DNA from: Saccharopolyspora hordei | GTDB taxonomy: Bacteria > Actinomycetota > Actinomycetes > Mycobacteriales > Pseudonocardiaceae | Length of the DNA: 64,000 bases | Direction of reading: 5' to 3' | Assembly (NCBI RefSeq): GCF_013410345.1 | Contig: NZ_JACCFJ010000001.1 | Location: 4,067,001 to 4,131,000 of the forward strand | Part shown: positions 27,583 through 34,785 of the stretch, piece by piece | How positions within the stretch are numbered: position 1 is the first letter of the stretch | How the letters are laid out: each line of letters starts with the position of its first letter | Notes under the pieces: generated by a model | Told to the model about the DNA's origin: nothing | Seen by the model: only the letters and a program-made list of their open reading frames with translations | Databases searched by the model: none | Position numbers and translations under genes: made by a program

Positions 27583-28476
27583 TCAGGGTTGCTGGTCGGG
27601 CAGCGAGCCGGCCAGGAACTCGACGAACTCCGTGCCGACCGCCTCGAACACCGCGCCCTCGTGACCGCCCGGCAGGTAGGACACCACCGGGGTGTTCGGG
27701 TAGCGCCGGACCAGCTCGTCGATGCCGTCCAGGAACGGGTCCGCGTCGCCGGTCCAGACCCCGACCGGCACGTCGCCGAGCTCGTCGAGGCGGTGCAGCG
27801 GGTCGACCGCCAGCCACTCGTCCTCGGTGGCGAAGGCTTCCTTCTCCCGCATGCCCTCCCAGCTGGTCTGCAGCGCCGGGGCCAGCTCGGCGACGGCGGC
27901 GACCGGATTGCCCGCCTGGTTGCGGTCCGCGGCGTAGGTCAGCGCGCCGAACCCGCCGGTGGAGATGCCCGCGACGGCGAACGGCAGGCCCTCCTCGTCG
28001 CCGAGGCCGCGTTCGGCCAGCCAGGCCGGCAGCTCCTCGGTGAGCATGGCCGCGAGGTCGCCGTTGGCCGAGCCGTCGTTCCAGTACGGGTTGTAGCCGC
28101 CGTCGACCACCACGAACCCGAACGCCGGGATCCGGCCCTCGTGGTAGAGCCGTTCCAGCGAGGCCAGCGTGTCGTACGGGATCGGCGTGGGGTCGATGCC
28201 GTCCCGGCCGTGCAGGTAGAGCACGACCGGCAGGTTCTCGGTGGACTCCAGCCCCGTCGGGTAGGCCAGGTAGAGCCGCGTGTCGGTGCCGCGGTGCGCG
28301 GAGTGCACCACTTCGGTGCGGATCTCCGGCATCGCCAGCCCGGACACCGCGGGGTCGGCGTCCACGGCCGGGGCCGGTGCGACGGGGGCCGCGGGCGGTG
28401 CGGCCGTGCACCCGGCGAGGGACACCGCGACGGTGGCTGCGGCGAACAGGCTTGCGGATCTCCGTGCGCGGGACAC
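27583..28476 (-). CDS. Lipoprotein esterase/hydrolase
   Basis: A 297-residue exported alpha/beta-hydrolase with a lipoprotein signal: a hydrophobic N-terminus ends in the lipobox VSLAGC (Cys about residue 22), and a Pro/Ala-rich linker follows. The catalytic domain contains LYLHGRDG, the nucleophile Ser in VAGISTGGFGAL, an Asp in WTGDADPF and the His in LPGGHEGA. This pattern is that of the esterase-D/feruloyl-esterase-like group. The GTG at 28476 follows TTGGAGG (GGAGG at 28481-28485). The frame remains open upstream to 29319 but is antisense to the next gene there and not coding. Substrate unknown. Confidence 0.82.
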   Translation of the reverse strand: MSRARRSASLFAAATVAVSLAGCTAAPPAAPVAPAPAVDADPAVSGLAMPEIRTEVVHSAHRGTDTRLYLAYPTGLESTENLPVVLYLHGRDGIDPTPIPYDTLASLERLYHEGRIPAFGFVVVDGGYNPYWNDGSANGDLAAMLTEELPAWLAERGLGDEEGLPFAVAGISTGGFGALTYAADRNQAGNPVAAVAELAPALQTSWEGMREKEAFATEDEWLAVDPLHRLDELGDVPVGVWTGDADPFLDGIDELVRRYPNTPVVSYLPGGHEGAVFEAVGTEFVEFLAGSLPDQQP

Positions 28477-28609
28477 TCCACCTCCAACGTCCACGATGTC
28501 CGCGTCCACGTTACCGACCCGTAGATCCTTGCTGGGTGCTCGGGTGGCGGCGAGCATGTCTGCGAGATCCGCCGGCGCGAGCGGGTCCGGAGCGCTGAGG
28601 AGTGGGTAC

Positions 28610-30154
28610 GTGAAGGGTTCCGAGAGCCTGTTGGCCACCGCGGTCGCCGCCGGCGTCCAGGTCTGCTTCGCCAACCCCGGCACCACCGAGATCCCGCTGG
28701 TCGAGGCGTTCGACCAGGTCCCGGGGCTGCGGCCGGTGCTGGCGCTGTCCGAGGGGGTGGTCACCGGGGCGGCCGACGGCCACGCCCGGATGACCGGCGC
28801 CCCGGCGCTGACGCTGCTGCACCTCGGTCCGGGCTTCGCCAACGGCATCGCCAACCTGCACAACGCGCGCCGCGCCCGCACGCCCGTGATCAACCTCATC
28901 GGCGAGCACGCCAGCTGGCACCAGGCCGCCGACGCGCCGCTGGCCAGCGACATCGAGTCGCTGGCGGCTCCGGTGTCGGGCTGGGTGGGCCGCACCACCT
29001 CCGCGGCGAACGCCGCCGCCGAGTTCGCCGCGGCGCACCGCGCCGCCCGGGAGCAGCGGCTGCCCGCCACGCTCATCGCCGCCGCCGACCACATGTGGAG
29101 CGACGGCGGCCGCCCCGCCGAGGTCGCGGCGGTGCCCGGGCCGCCCGCGGTGGACGACCAGCAGGTCGCCGCGATCGCCAAGCTGCTCACCCGCGGCCGC
29201 GGGCGGCCGGCCCTGCTGCTCGGCGACCGCGCGCTGGCGCCCGAGGCGGTCCGCACCGCGGCGCGCATCGCCGCCACCGTCGGCGGCGAGGTGTTCGCCG
29301 AGCGCACCCCCGCCCGCATCGACCGGGCCCCGGACGTCCCGGCGGTGCGCCCGATCCCCTACTTCCCGGAGGACGTCCTGCGCGTGCTGGACGGGTTCTC
29401 CGACCTGGTGCTGGTCGGTGCCCGCACCCCGGTGTCGTTCTTCGGCTACCAGGGCCTGCCGAGCTACCCGGTGCCCGACGGCGTGCAGGTGCACACCCTC
29501 GCCGACGTCGAGCAGGACGCGGTGGAGGCGCTGCGGGCCCTGGCGGAGGCGACGGGCAGCGCCGCCACCGAGGTCCCGCTCCCCGCACCGCCCGAGGTCT
29601 CGGTGCCGGACGGCGCGCTGACCGCGGCGGGGATCGCGGCGGCGATCGTGTCCACCCAGCCCGAGGGCGCGATCGTGGTCAACGAGGGCGTGTCCTCCGG
29701 CGCGGCGTACCCGGCGCTCGCCGCGGCCGCACCGGCGCACTCCGAGCTGACCAACACCGGCGGCGCGATCGGCATGGGGATCCCGGTGGCCACCGGTGCC
29801 GCGATCGCCTGCCCGGACCGGCCGGTCATCGGCTTCCAGGCGGACGGCAGCGCTGCCTACTCCCTCCAGGCGCTGTGGACGCAGGCGCGCGAGCAGCTGG
29901 ACGTCACCACGGTGATCTGCGCCAACTCCCGCTACGCGATCCTGCGCGCGGAGCTGCGCCGCGCGGGGATCGACCAGCCGGGCCCGGCGGCCGCCGGCAT
30001 GACCGACCTCACCGGTCCCGCGGTGGACTGGGTCGCGGCGGCGCAGGGCTTCGGCGTCCCCGCCACCCGGGCGACCACCGGCGCCGAACTGATCGACGCG
30101 CTCCGCCGGGCGCACGCCGAACCCGGTCCCCACCTCGTCGAGGCGGTGCTGTGA
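28610..30154 (+). CDS. Thiamine diphosphate enzyme, acetolactate synthase-like
   Basis: A 514-residue ThDP-dependent enzyme of the acetolactate synthase/benzoylformate decarboxylase group. The PYR domain has FANPGTTEIPLVEAF and the catalytic Glu in LALSEGVVTGAADGHAR (about E45). The central domain is degenerate. The PP domain has the Mg/ThDP motif QADGSAAYSLQALWTQ, then CANSRYAILR. It is shorter than housekeeping IlvB (about 570-600) and lacks an adjacent small subunit, so a decarboxylase or related C-C lyase is more likely than valine/isoleucine synthesis. The GTG at 28610 follows GAGGAG. The intergenic gap to the divergent lipoprotein gene (134 bases) should hold both promoters. Confidence 0.85.
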   Translation: MKGSESLLATAVAAGVQVCFANPGTTEIPLVEAFDQVPGLRPVLALSEGVVTGAADGHARMTGAPALTLLHLGPGFANGIANLHNARRARTPVINLIGEHASWHQAADAPLASDIESLAAPVSGWVGRTTSAANAAAEFAAAHRAAREQRLPATLIAAADHMWSDGGRPAEVAAVPGPPAVDDQQVAAIAKLLTRGRGRPALLLGDRALAPEAVRTAARIAATVGGEVFAERTPARIDRAPDVPAVRPIPYFPEDVLRVLDGFSDLVLVGARTPVSFFGYQGLPSYPVPDGVQVHTLADVEQDAVEALRALAEATGSAATEVPLPAPPEVSVPDGALTAAGIAAAIVSTQPEGAIVVNEGVSSGAAYPALAAAAPAHSELTNTGGAIGMGIPVATGAAIACPDRPVIGFQADGSAAYSLQALWTQAREQLDVTTVICANSRYAILRAELRRAGIDQPGPAAAGMTDLTGPAVDWVAAAQGFGVPATRATTGAELIDALRRAHAEPGPHLVEAVL

Positions 30155-30161
30155 GCGGTCG

Positions 30162-30575
30162 CTAGGCCAGCAGCGCGACGCCGAGGACGACCAGCGCCGC
30201 GGCCTTGAGCACCTCGAGCGCGACGTACCACAGGTGCGCGGTGGAGCGCGGCCCGTCGTGCCCGGCGAGGACGGTGGCGGTGCGCCGCGCCAACCGGGGC
30301 CGCACCGCGACGAGCTGGAGGACCAGCAGCCCGATCGCCGCGGCGGCGGCCGCGAGGACGCCGCCGCCCGGGCGGGCGGCGACCAGGCCCACCACGACGA
30401 CGACCGCCAGCACCGCTTCGGCGGTGTTGAGCGCGCGGAAGACCAGGCGGCCGATGGCCAGGCCGGTGCGCAGGTCGACGCCGGGCGCCCGGAACTTCAG
30501 CGGCGCTTCGAGGAACGAGATGGCCAGCACCATGCCCAGCCACAGCCAGGTCCCCGCGACGGCGAGCGCGCTCAT
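30162..30575 (-). CDS. Small integral membrane protein in NsrR operon
   Basis: A 137-residue protein with about four predicted membrane helices: WLWLGMVLAISFL, a central AVLAVVVVVGLVA, an Ala/Leu-rich third segment and a C-terminal LEVLKAAALVVLGVALL. I do not recognise a catalytic motif. Conserved-looking features are FLEAPLKFRAPGVDL after helix 1 and RALNTAEA. The ATG at 30575 overlaps the stop of the upstream remnant (ATGA), so it is translated from the nsrR message. That makes nitric-oxide-responsive expression likely by position; its role is unknown. Confidence 0.75.
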   Translation of the reverse strand: MSALAVAGTWLWLGMVLAISFLEAPLKFRAPGVDLRTGLAIGRLVFRALNTAEAVLAVVVVVGLVAARPGGGVLAAAAAAIGLLVLQLVAVRPRLARRTATVLAGHDGPRSTAHLWYVALEVLKAAALVVLGVALLA

Positions 30576-30862
30576 GCGACCCCCAGCTCCCGGTCCGGTC
30601 CGGACACCTCGACGTGGTCCGCGGTCCACCCCCGGTCGAGGAGCCGGCGGTGCACCCGCGCCGCGACCGGCGGCGGCCCGCACACGTGGGCCTCTGCCCC
30701 GGCGGGCAGCGCGACGCCGTCGCGGTCGACCAGCCCGCGCCGCAGGTGGGCGGTGGGCTTCCGGCCGCCGGGGTCCTCGTGCCAGCGGTGCGGGGTCGCC
30801 CGCGGCAGCTCGGCGCGGACGGTGCCGGTCGAGGCGGGGGAGAGCACGGGGAACACCTCCAT
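30572..30862 (-). pseudogene. C-terminal remnant of a flavohaemoglobin (Hmp)-type reductase
   Basis: A 96-residue frame that matches only the last part of a flavohaemoglobin/ferredoxin-reductase NAD-binding domain. Evidence is the run RWHEDPGGR, the GLVDRDGVALP region and the hallmark AHVCGPPP followed by VHRRLLDRGW and a VSGPD-like tail. Actinobacterial Hmp proteins end in closely similar order (CGP, then VR..LL..G, then EVFGPD). The globin and FAD domains are missing: only 28 bases separate this frame from nsrR, too little to hold them. It keeps an ATG (30862) and is coupled to the membrane gene by ATGA, so it may still be translated. A repurposed small protein cannot be excluded. Confidence 0.65.
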
Positions 30863-30890
30863 CGGACGGACGGCGTGCGGACGGTGCTGG

Positions 30891-31334
30891 TCAGCCCGGC
30901 GGGCCGGCGCCGAGGGTGAGCAGCAGGGTCCGGGTGGGCGGCGCGGTGACGTCGGCGATGGTGAGCGGGTCGAGCGCGGCGAAGAACGCCTCCTGCGCCT
31001 GGCGGAGCGCCGAGCGGAGCCGGCAGCCACCGCGCAGCGGGCACGGGGTGGCGCCGTCGCAGTCCACGACCTCGTCCGGGCCCTCCAGCGCGCGGACGAC
31101 GTGGCCCACCGAGACCTCCCGCGCGCCCGGCGCGAGGCGCAGTCCACCCGCGCGGCCGCGCTGGGTCTCGACGAGCCCGAGCTCCTTCAGCGCGGTCACG
31201 ACCTTCGCGGCGTGGGTGTAGCGGACGTGGAGCTGCTCGGCGAGCGCCTTGGTCGTCGTCTGGTCGCCCTCGTCGAGCACGGCCAGCCGCATCACGATCC
31301 GGAGCGCGAGGTCGGTGAACGCGGTGAGCTGCAC
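30891..31334 (-). CDS. nsrR: Rrf2-family nitric oxide sensor NsrR
   Basis: A 147-residue Rrf2 regulator. It starts VQLTAFTDLALRIVMRLAV, very like actinobacterial NsrR, with a winged helix over about 1-75. Three cysteines spaced C-x5-C-x5-C (about C92, C98, C104) match the cluster ligands known for Streptomyces coelicolor NsrR (C93, C99, C105). It should therefore bind a [4Fe-4S] cluster that reacts with NO and releases DNA. I choose GTG 31334: a TAGCGT -10 box ends 7 bases upstream, so the message is probably leaderless, and this N-terminus aligns with the family. A GTG at 31343 lies inside the -10 box. It heads an operon with the Hmp remnant and a membrane protein. Confidence 0.9.
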   Translation of the reverse strand: MQLTAFTDLALRIVMRLAVLDEGDQTTTKALAEQLHVRYTHAAKVVTALKELGLVETQRGRAGGLRLAPGAREVSVGHVVRALEGPDEVVDCDGATPCPLRGGCRLRSALRQAQEAFFAALDPLTIADVTAPPTRTLLLTLGAGPPG

Positions 31335-31341
31335 AGCTCGC

Positions 31342-31373
31342 ACGCTAACCTGTTCCGCATCTCAGATGCGGAA
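31342..31373 (-). promoter_or_regulatory. NsrR operator and leaderless promoter
   Basis: A perfect palindrome TTCCGCATCT-N-AGATGCGGAA occupies 31353-31373. It has the 10-1-10 layout and GCATCT/AGATGC core of NsrR boxes. A -10 hexamer TAGCGT (31342-31347, minus strand) follows so that the operator covers the -35 region. Binding would block transcription of nsrR and the genes behind it: autorepression relieved by NO. Confidence 0.85.
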
Positions 31374-31411
31374 TATCGTGAGCACTCTCGCACCGCCCCC
31401 GGCACGAAAGA

Positions 31412-31451
31412 CCGCGAGTCCCCCCGGGTTCCGGCCCAGAGGGACTCGCGG
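31412..31451 (-). terminator. Stem-loop after response regulator gene
   Basis: CCGCGAGTCCC (31412-31422) pairs perfectly with GGGACTCGCGG (31441-31451) around an 18-base loop. It lies 12 bases past the stop of the response regulator on the minus strand and insulates the NsrR promoter from read-through. Confidence 0.65.
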
Positions 31452-31462
31452 ACCCCCAGCTC

Positions 31463-32107
31463 TCAGCCCGCGACGAGCATCCGGTCGTCGTCGAGCAGTC
31501 CGTGGCGCATCGCGAAGGACGCCGCCTCCAGGCGGGAGTGCACCCCGAGCTTGGTCAGCACCGACTGCACGTGCGTGCGCACCGTCGTCGGCGCCACCCC
31601 CAGCTCCTTGGCCATGGCGGTGGTGTGCGCGCCGTCGACCAGCATCCGCAGGCACTGCCGCTCCCGGGCGGTCAGGTGCGAGGCCAGCCGCCGCGCGTCG
31701 GTGGTGCCCGCCAGGCGCGGCGCGCGGGACGCGGCCAGCTCGACGACCACCTCGCCGTCCAGCACGCCGCGGATGGCTGCGGCCAGCACCGCCAGGCCGC
31801 ACATCTTGTTCACGTACCCCGCCGCGCCCTTGGCCAGCGCCGCGCGCATGCCCGCCACGTCCCCGTCGGCGGTGAGCACCAGCACCCGGGTGCCGCCGCC
31901 GACCAGCTCGCCGATCACGTCCAGGCCGTCGCCGTCGGCGAAGAAGCGGTCCAGCAGGCACAGGTCCGGCCGGTGCGCTCCGACCGCGGAGACCACCGCC
32001 GCGACCTTGTCGGCGGTGCCCACGACGCGGTGCCCGTGCTGCGGCAGGGTCGCGACGAGCGCGTCGATGAAGATCGCGTGGTCGTCACCGAGGACCAGGT
32101 CGGCCAT
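31463..32107 (-). CDS. NarL/LuxR-type response regulator
   Basis: A 214-residue two-domain regulator. The receiver domain (1-120) has acidic residues in LGDDHAIF and the phospho-acceptor Asp in DLCLLDRFF, with the conserved Lys near GYVNKMCG. The DNA-binding domain (about 145-205) is a GerE helix-turn-helix: LTARERQCLRML, then ELGVAPTTVRTHVQSVLTKLGVHSR. The ATG at 32107 lies five bases past the kinase stop; a GTG at 32116 overlapping that stop (GTGA) is an alternative. It is the cognate output of the kinase just upstream. Target genes may include the adjacent exopolysaccharide locus, which is inference. Confidence 0.88.
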   Translation of the reverse strand: MADLVLGDDHAIFIDALVATLPQHGHRVVGTADKVAAVVSAVGAHRPDLCLLDRFFADGDGLDVIGELVGGGTRVLVLTADGDVAGMRAALAKGAAGYVNKMCGLAVLAAAIRGVLDGEVVVELAASRAPRLAGTTDARRLASHLTARERQCLRMLVDGAHTTAMAKELGVAPTTVRTHVQSVLTKLGVHSRLEAASFAMRHGLLDDDRMLVAG

Positions 32108-32112
32108 CGCGG

Positions 32113-32763
32113 TCACCGCCCGCCCACCGCGTGCGGTGGGAACACCAGCCGCGCGCAGGTCCCGCCGCCCGGTGCCGGGTCGACGCGCAGCTCCGCCCCG
32201 CAGCGCCGGGCCAGCGCCCGCACGATGCCGAGCCCGAGCGAGGCCGCACCCCGCGGCCCGCGGCCGAACCCCGGCCCGTCGTCGGTGATCTCGACGCGCA
32301 CCGCGCCCGCGACCTCGCGCACCGCCACCGCCACCCGACCGTCCGGACCCGCCGCGCGCACCGCGTTGTCCAGCAGGTTCGACACCATCCGCCACAGCGT
32401 CGTCTGGTCGGTCCGGAGGGTGACGTCGGTGCCCTCCTCCAGCACCACCTCGGCGGGGCCGCGCAGCGACGCGACCGCGACCAGCTGGGTGAGCAGCTCG
32501 CGCAGCGCGAACCCGCCCTCGCGGGGCTGGGCCCGCAGGTCGACCAGCTGCATGAGCCGGTCGAGCTCCATCTCCATCAGCTGCAGCCGGTGCAGCGCGT
32601 CGCCGTGCAGCGCCGGGTCGGCGCGCAGGCCGTCCGCGAGGTAGGACAGCGTCGCGAGACCGTGCCCCAGGTCGTGCAACAGGCTGCGCAACTCAGCGCC
32701 ACCTCGCGAACTCCGCGGTCCGGGCGGCTCCTGCTCCCGGACCGTTCTGGTCATCGTGTGCAC
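32113..32763 (-). CDS. Soluble sensor histidine kinase without sensor domain
   Basis: A 216-residue kinase that consists only of the core. The dimerisation/phosphoacceptor helix has RSLLHDLGHGLATLSYL (probable phospho-His in LLHDLGH). The ATPase domain has the N box WRMVSNLLDNAVRAA, G1 ITDDGPGFG and G2 LGLGIVRAL. There is no membrane segment or PAS/GAF domain, so the signal must come from a partner or from the core itself. The GTG at 32763 follows GAGAGGAG. It is directly coupled to the NarL-type regulator. The 168 bases upstream separate it from the polysaccharide genes. Confidence 0.85.
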   Translation of the reverse strand: MHTMTRTVREQEPPGPRSSRGGAELRSLLHDLGHGLATLSYLADGLRADPALHGDALHRLQLMEMELDRLMQLVDLRAQPREGGFALRELLTQLVAVASLRGPAEVVLEEGTDVTLRTDQTTLWRMVSNLLDNAVRAAGPDGRVAVAVREVAGAVRVEITDDGPGFGRGPRGAASLGLGIVRALARRCGAELRVDPAPGGGTCARLVFPPHAVGGR

Positions 32764-32910
32764 AGCGACTCCTCTCCCCCACAGCAGTCCGTGCTACCCG
32801 GCACATCGGCTCGTGCACACGGCGTGTTGCACCTGCTGCAGAGCGGGGAGTGCGACTACTCCACGTGCCGGGGGAAATCGGTCTCCCGGGCTGTGGTGCG
32901 GCCGACGCGC

Positions 32911-32935
32911 GTGACGCACCGCTACGGTGCGTCAC
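32911..32935 (-). terminator. Terminator hairpin at end of exopolysaccharide locus
   Basis: GTGACGCACCG (32911-32921) and CGGTGCGTCAC (32925-32935) form a perfect 11-bp stem with a 3-base loop. The right arm includes the stop codon of the last glycosyltransferase (minus strand). It is the probable end of the eleven-gene transcript. Confidence 0.65.
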
Positions 32936-34041
32936 TCCGCCCGGTACGCCTGGGCGAGGGCGTCGGCCAGCTGCCCGATCTCGTGACGGCCGGCCACCCG
33001 CTCGCGGGCCGCCGCCGCCAGGCGGGCGGCCCGGTCGGGGTGGTCCAGCAGGTGCGCCACCGCCCCGGCCAGCAGGTCGGGCCGGTGGGGAGGCACCAGC
33101 AGCCCGGTCTCGCCGGGGACCACGACGTCCCCCACCGCGTTCACCGCGGTGGCCACCACCGGCACGCCGCAGACCATCGCCTCCACGATCGCCAGCGGCA
33201 GCCCCTCGTACCGGCTGGGCAGGGCGAACACGTCCAGCGCGGGCAGCAGCCGGACCACGTCGTCGCGCTCCCCGGGCAGTACCGCGCGCACCCCCGCCGC
33301 GGCGGCCTGGGCGCGCACCCGCTCGGCCTCCTCGCCGTCGCCGACCCACACACCCACCACCTCGGGCCGGCGCAGGGCGGCCAGCGCGGCGATGAAGTGC
33401 TCCGGCGCCTTCTGGTAGGTCAGCCGGCCGACCGCGCCGACCACGACGTCGTCGGGCGCCAGCCCGAGCGCCCGGCGGGCGCGCCGGCGGGTCTCCTCGT
33501 CGCGCCGGGGCGCGGCGTGGTCGACGGCGACGCCGATGGTGCGGATGCGCTCGGGCGGCAGCAGGCGGCGCTGCACGGCCTCGACCGCGACACCGCCGCC
33601 CACGCACAGCGCGAGGTCGGTGATGCGCCCGAGGCGGCGTTCGACCGCGACGTAGGCGCGCCGCCGGTGGGCGGGCTGGAAGCGGTGGAAGCCGAAGCCG
33701 TGGAAGGTGTGCACGACCCGGCCGACCCGCGCCCGGCGGGCCGCGACCCGGCCGAGCGCGCCCGCCTTCGAGCAGTGCGTGTGCACCACGTCGAACCCCC
33801 GCAGCAGCGCGGTCAACCGGTGCAGCGCGAGCAGGTCGTGGGCCGGTGCGACGGGTCTGCGCAGCGCGGGCTCGACGACCGTCTCCAGCCCGGCCTCCTC
33901 GGCCTGGCGCAGCAGGCTGCCGGAGCCGGTGATGAGCGTGACCTCGTGGGCGTCCGGGTCCAGCGCCGCCGCCCCGCGCAGCGCCAGCGTGCCGGCACCG
34001 CCCGAGAGCCGGGTGATGACGGTGGCGACCCGCAGGCTCAC
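32932..34041 (-). CDS. Glycosyltransferase family 4
   Basis: A 369-residue GT-B glycosyltransferase. The N-terminal domain includes VVHTHCSKAGALGR and HTFHGFGFHRF. The C-terminal nucleotide-sugar domain has VGAVGRLTYQKAPEHFI, then PSRYEGLPLAIVEAMVCGVPVVAT with the E-x7-E donor motif, and GDVVVPGETGLLV. It is retaining and uses a UDP- or GDP-sugar; a cytoplasmic enzyme adding one sugar to a lipid-linked acceptor is the usual role. The GTG at 34041 overlaps the stop of the response regulator upstream (GTGA). It is the last gene of the exopolysaccharide run and is followed by a terminator hairpin. Confidence 0.9.
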   Translation of the reverse strand: MSLRVATVITRLSGGAGTLALRGAAALDPDAHEVTLITGSGSLLRQAEEAGLETVVEPALRRPVAPAHDLLALHRLTALLRGFDVVHTHCSKAGALGRVAARRARVGRVVHTFHGFGFHRFQPAHRRRAYVAVERRLGRITDLALCVGGGVAVEAVQRRLLPPERIRTIGVAVDHAAPRRDEETRRRARRALGLAPDDVVVGAVGRLTYQKAPEHFIAALAALRRPEVVGVWVGDGEEAERVRAQAAAAGVRAVLPGERDDVVRLLPALDVFALPSRYEGLPLAIVEAMVCGVPVVATAVNAVGDVVVPGETGLLVPPHRPDLLAGAVAHLLDHPDRAARLAAAARERVAGRHEIGQLADALAQAYRAE

Positions 34042-34718
34042 CGCGCGAGGTCCGGTTGGTCGTCGGCGCGCATCCCGGCCTCGCGGGCCACGCTGACCGC
34101 TTCGAGCTGGCTGTGCACCTGGAGCTTGGCCAGGATGCTGCGGGTGTGCGTGCGGACGGTCTCGGCGGAGATCATCAGGTCCTCGGCGATCTGCGCGCCG
34201 CGCTTGCCGTTGACCATGCCGGTGAGCACGTCCCGCTCGCGGTCGCTGAGCACGGCCAGCGGACCGCTGCGCTGCCCGGCGCGCTCGGCGTCCTCCCGGA
34301 GTTCGCGCAGCACCGGGCCGAGCAGGTCGGGCGGGTACCAGCTCTGCCCGCGGCACACGCCCAGCAGCACCTCGGTGAGCTCGTCGAGGTTGCGCTCCTT
34401 GGGCACCCAGGCGGCCGCGCCCGCGCGGGCCGCCGCGACGGCCTGCTCGGGCGCGTGAGCGCCGGTCAGCACGACGATCGCAGCACCCGGCCGGGCGCTG
34501 CGCACCCGGGACACCAGGCGCCCGGTGCTCGGCCCGGCGGGTTCCACGTCGAGGGTGATCACGTCCGGCGCGGACCGTCTGACCACATCGGACAGTCGCG
34601 GGTCGCTGGTGGCGCAGTGCCCCACCACCCACAGGTCGGTCACGTCCGCGAGCCGGGCGCCGAGCGCCTCGGCGAGCATCGTGTGGTCGTCCACCATGAG
34701 CAGTCGCAGCACGTTCAC
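34038..34718 (-). CDS. Orphan LuxR-type response regulator in polysaccharide locus
   Basis: A 226-residue regulator. Its receiver (about 1-120) has LLMVDDHTML and the phospho-acceptor Asp in VITLDVEPAG, with Lys in AWVPKERN. The GerE helix-turn-helix is at about 160-215: LSDRERDVLTGMVNGK, then DLMISAETVRTHTRSILAKLQVHSQ. GTG 34718 gives a standard N-terminus; an in-frame upstream start at 34766 adds 16 non-family residues. No kinase is adjacent within the transcript. It sits inside the exopolysaccharide operon, coupled to the last glycosyltransferase, so a feedback regulator of that operon is plausible. Confidence 0.85.
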   Translation of the reverse strand: MNVLRLLMVDDHTMLAEALGARLADVTDLWVVGHCATSDPRLSDVVRRSAPDVITLDVEPAGPSTGRLVSRVRSARPGAAIVVLTGAHAPEQAVAAARAGAAAWVPKERNLDELTEVLLGVCRGQSWYPPDLLGPVLRELREDAERAGQRSGPLAVLSDRERDVLTGMVNGKRGAQIAEDLMISAETVRTHTRSILAKLQVHSQLEAVSVAREAGMRADDQPDLAR

Positions 34719-34785
34719 CACCCCAGGATGGCCGCCCGGCGCCGCCGAGTCCTCGTCCACGCGCACGAGAACACCAGTCCGACGT

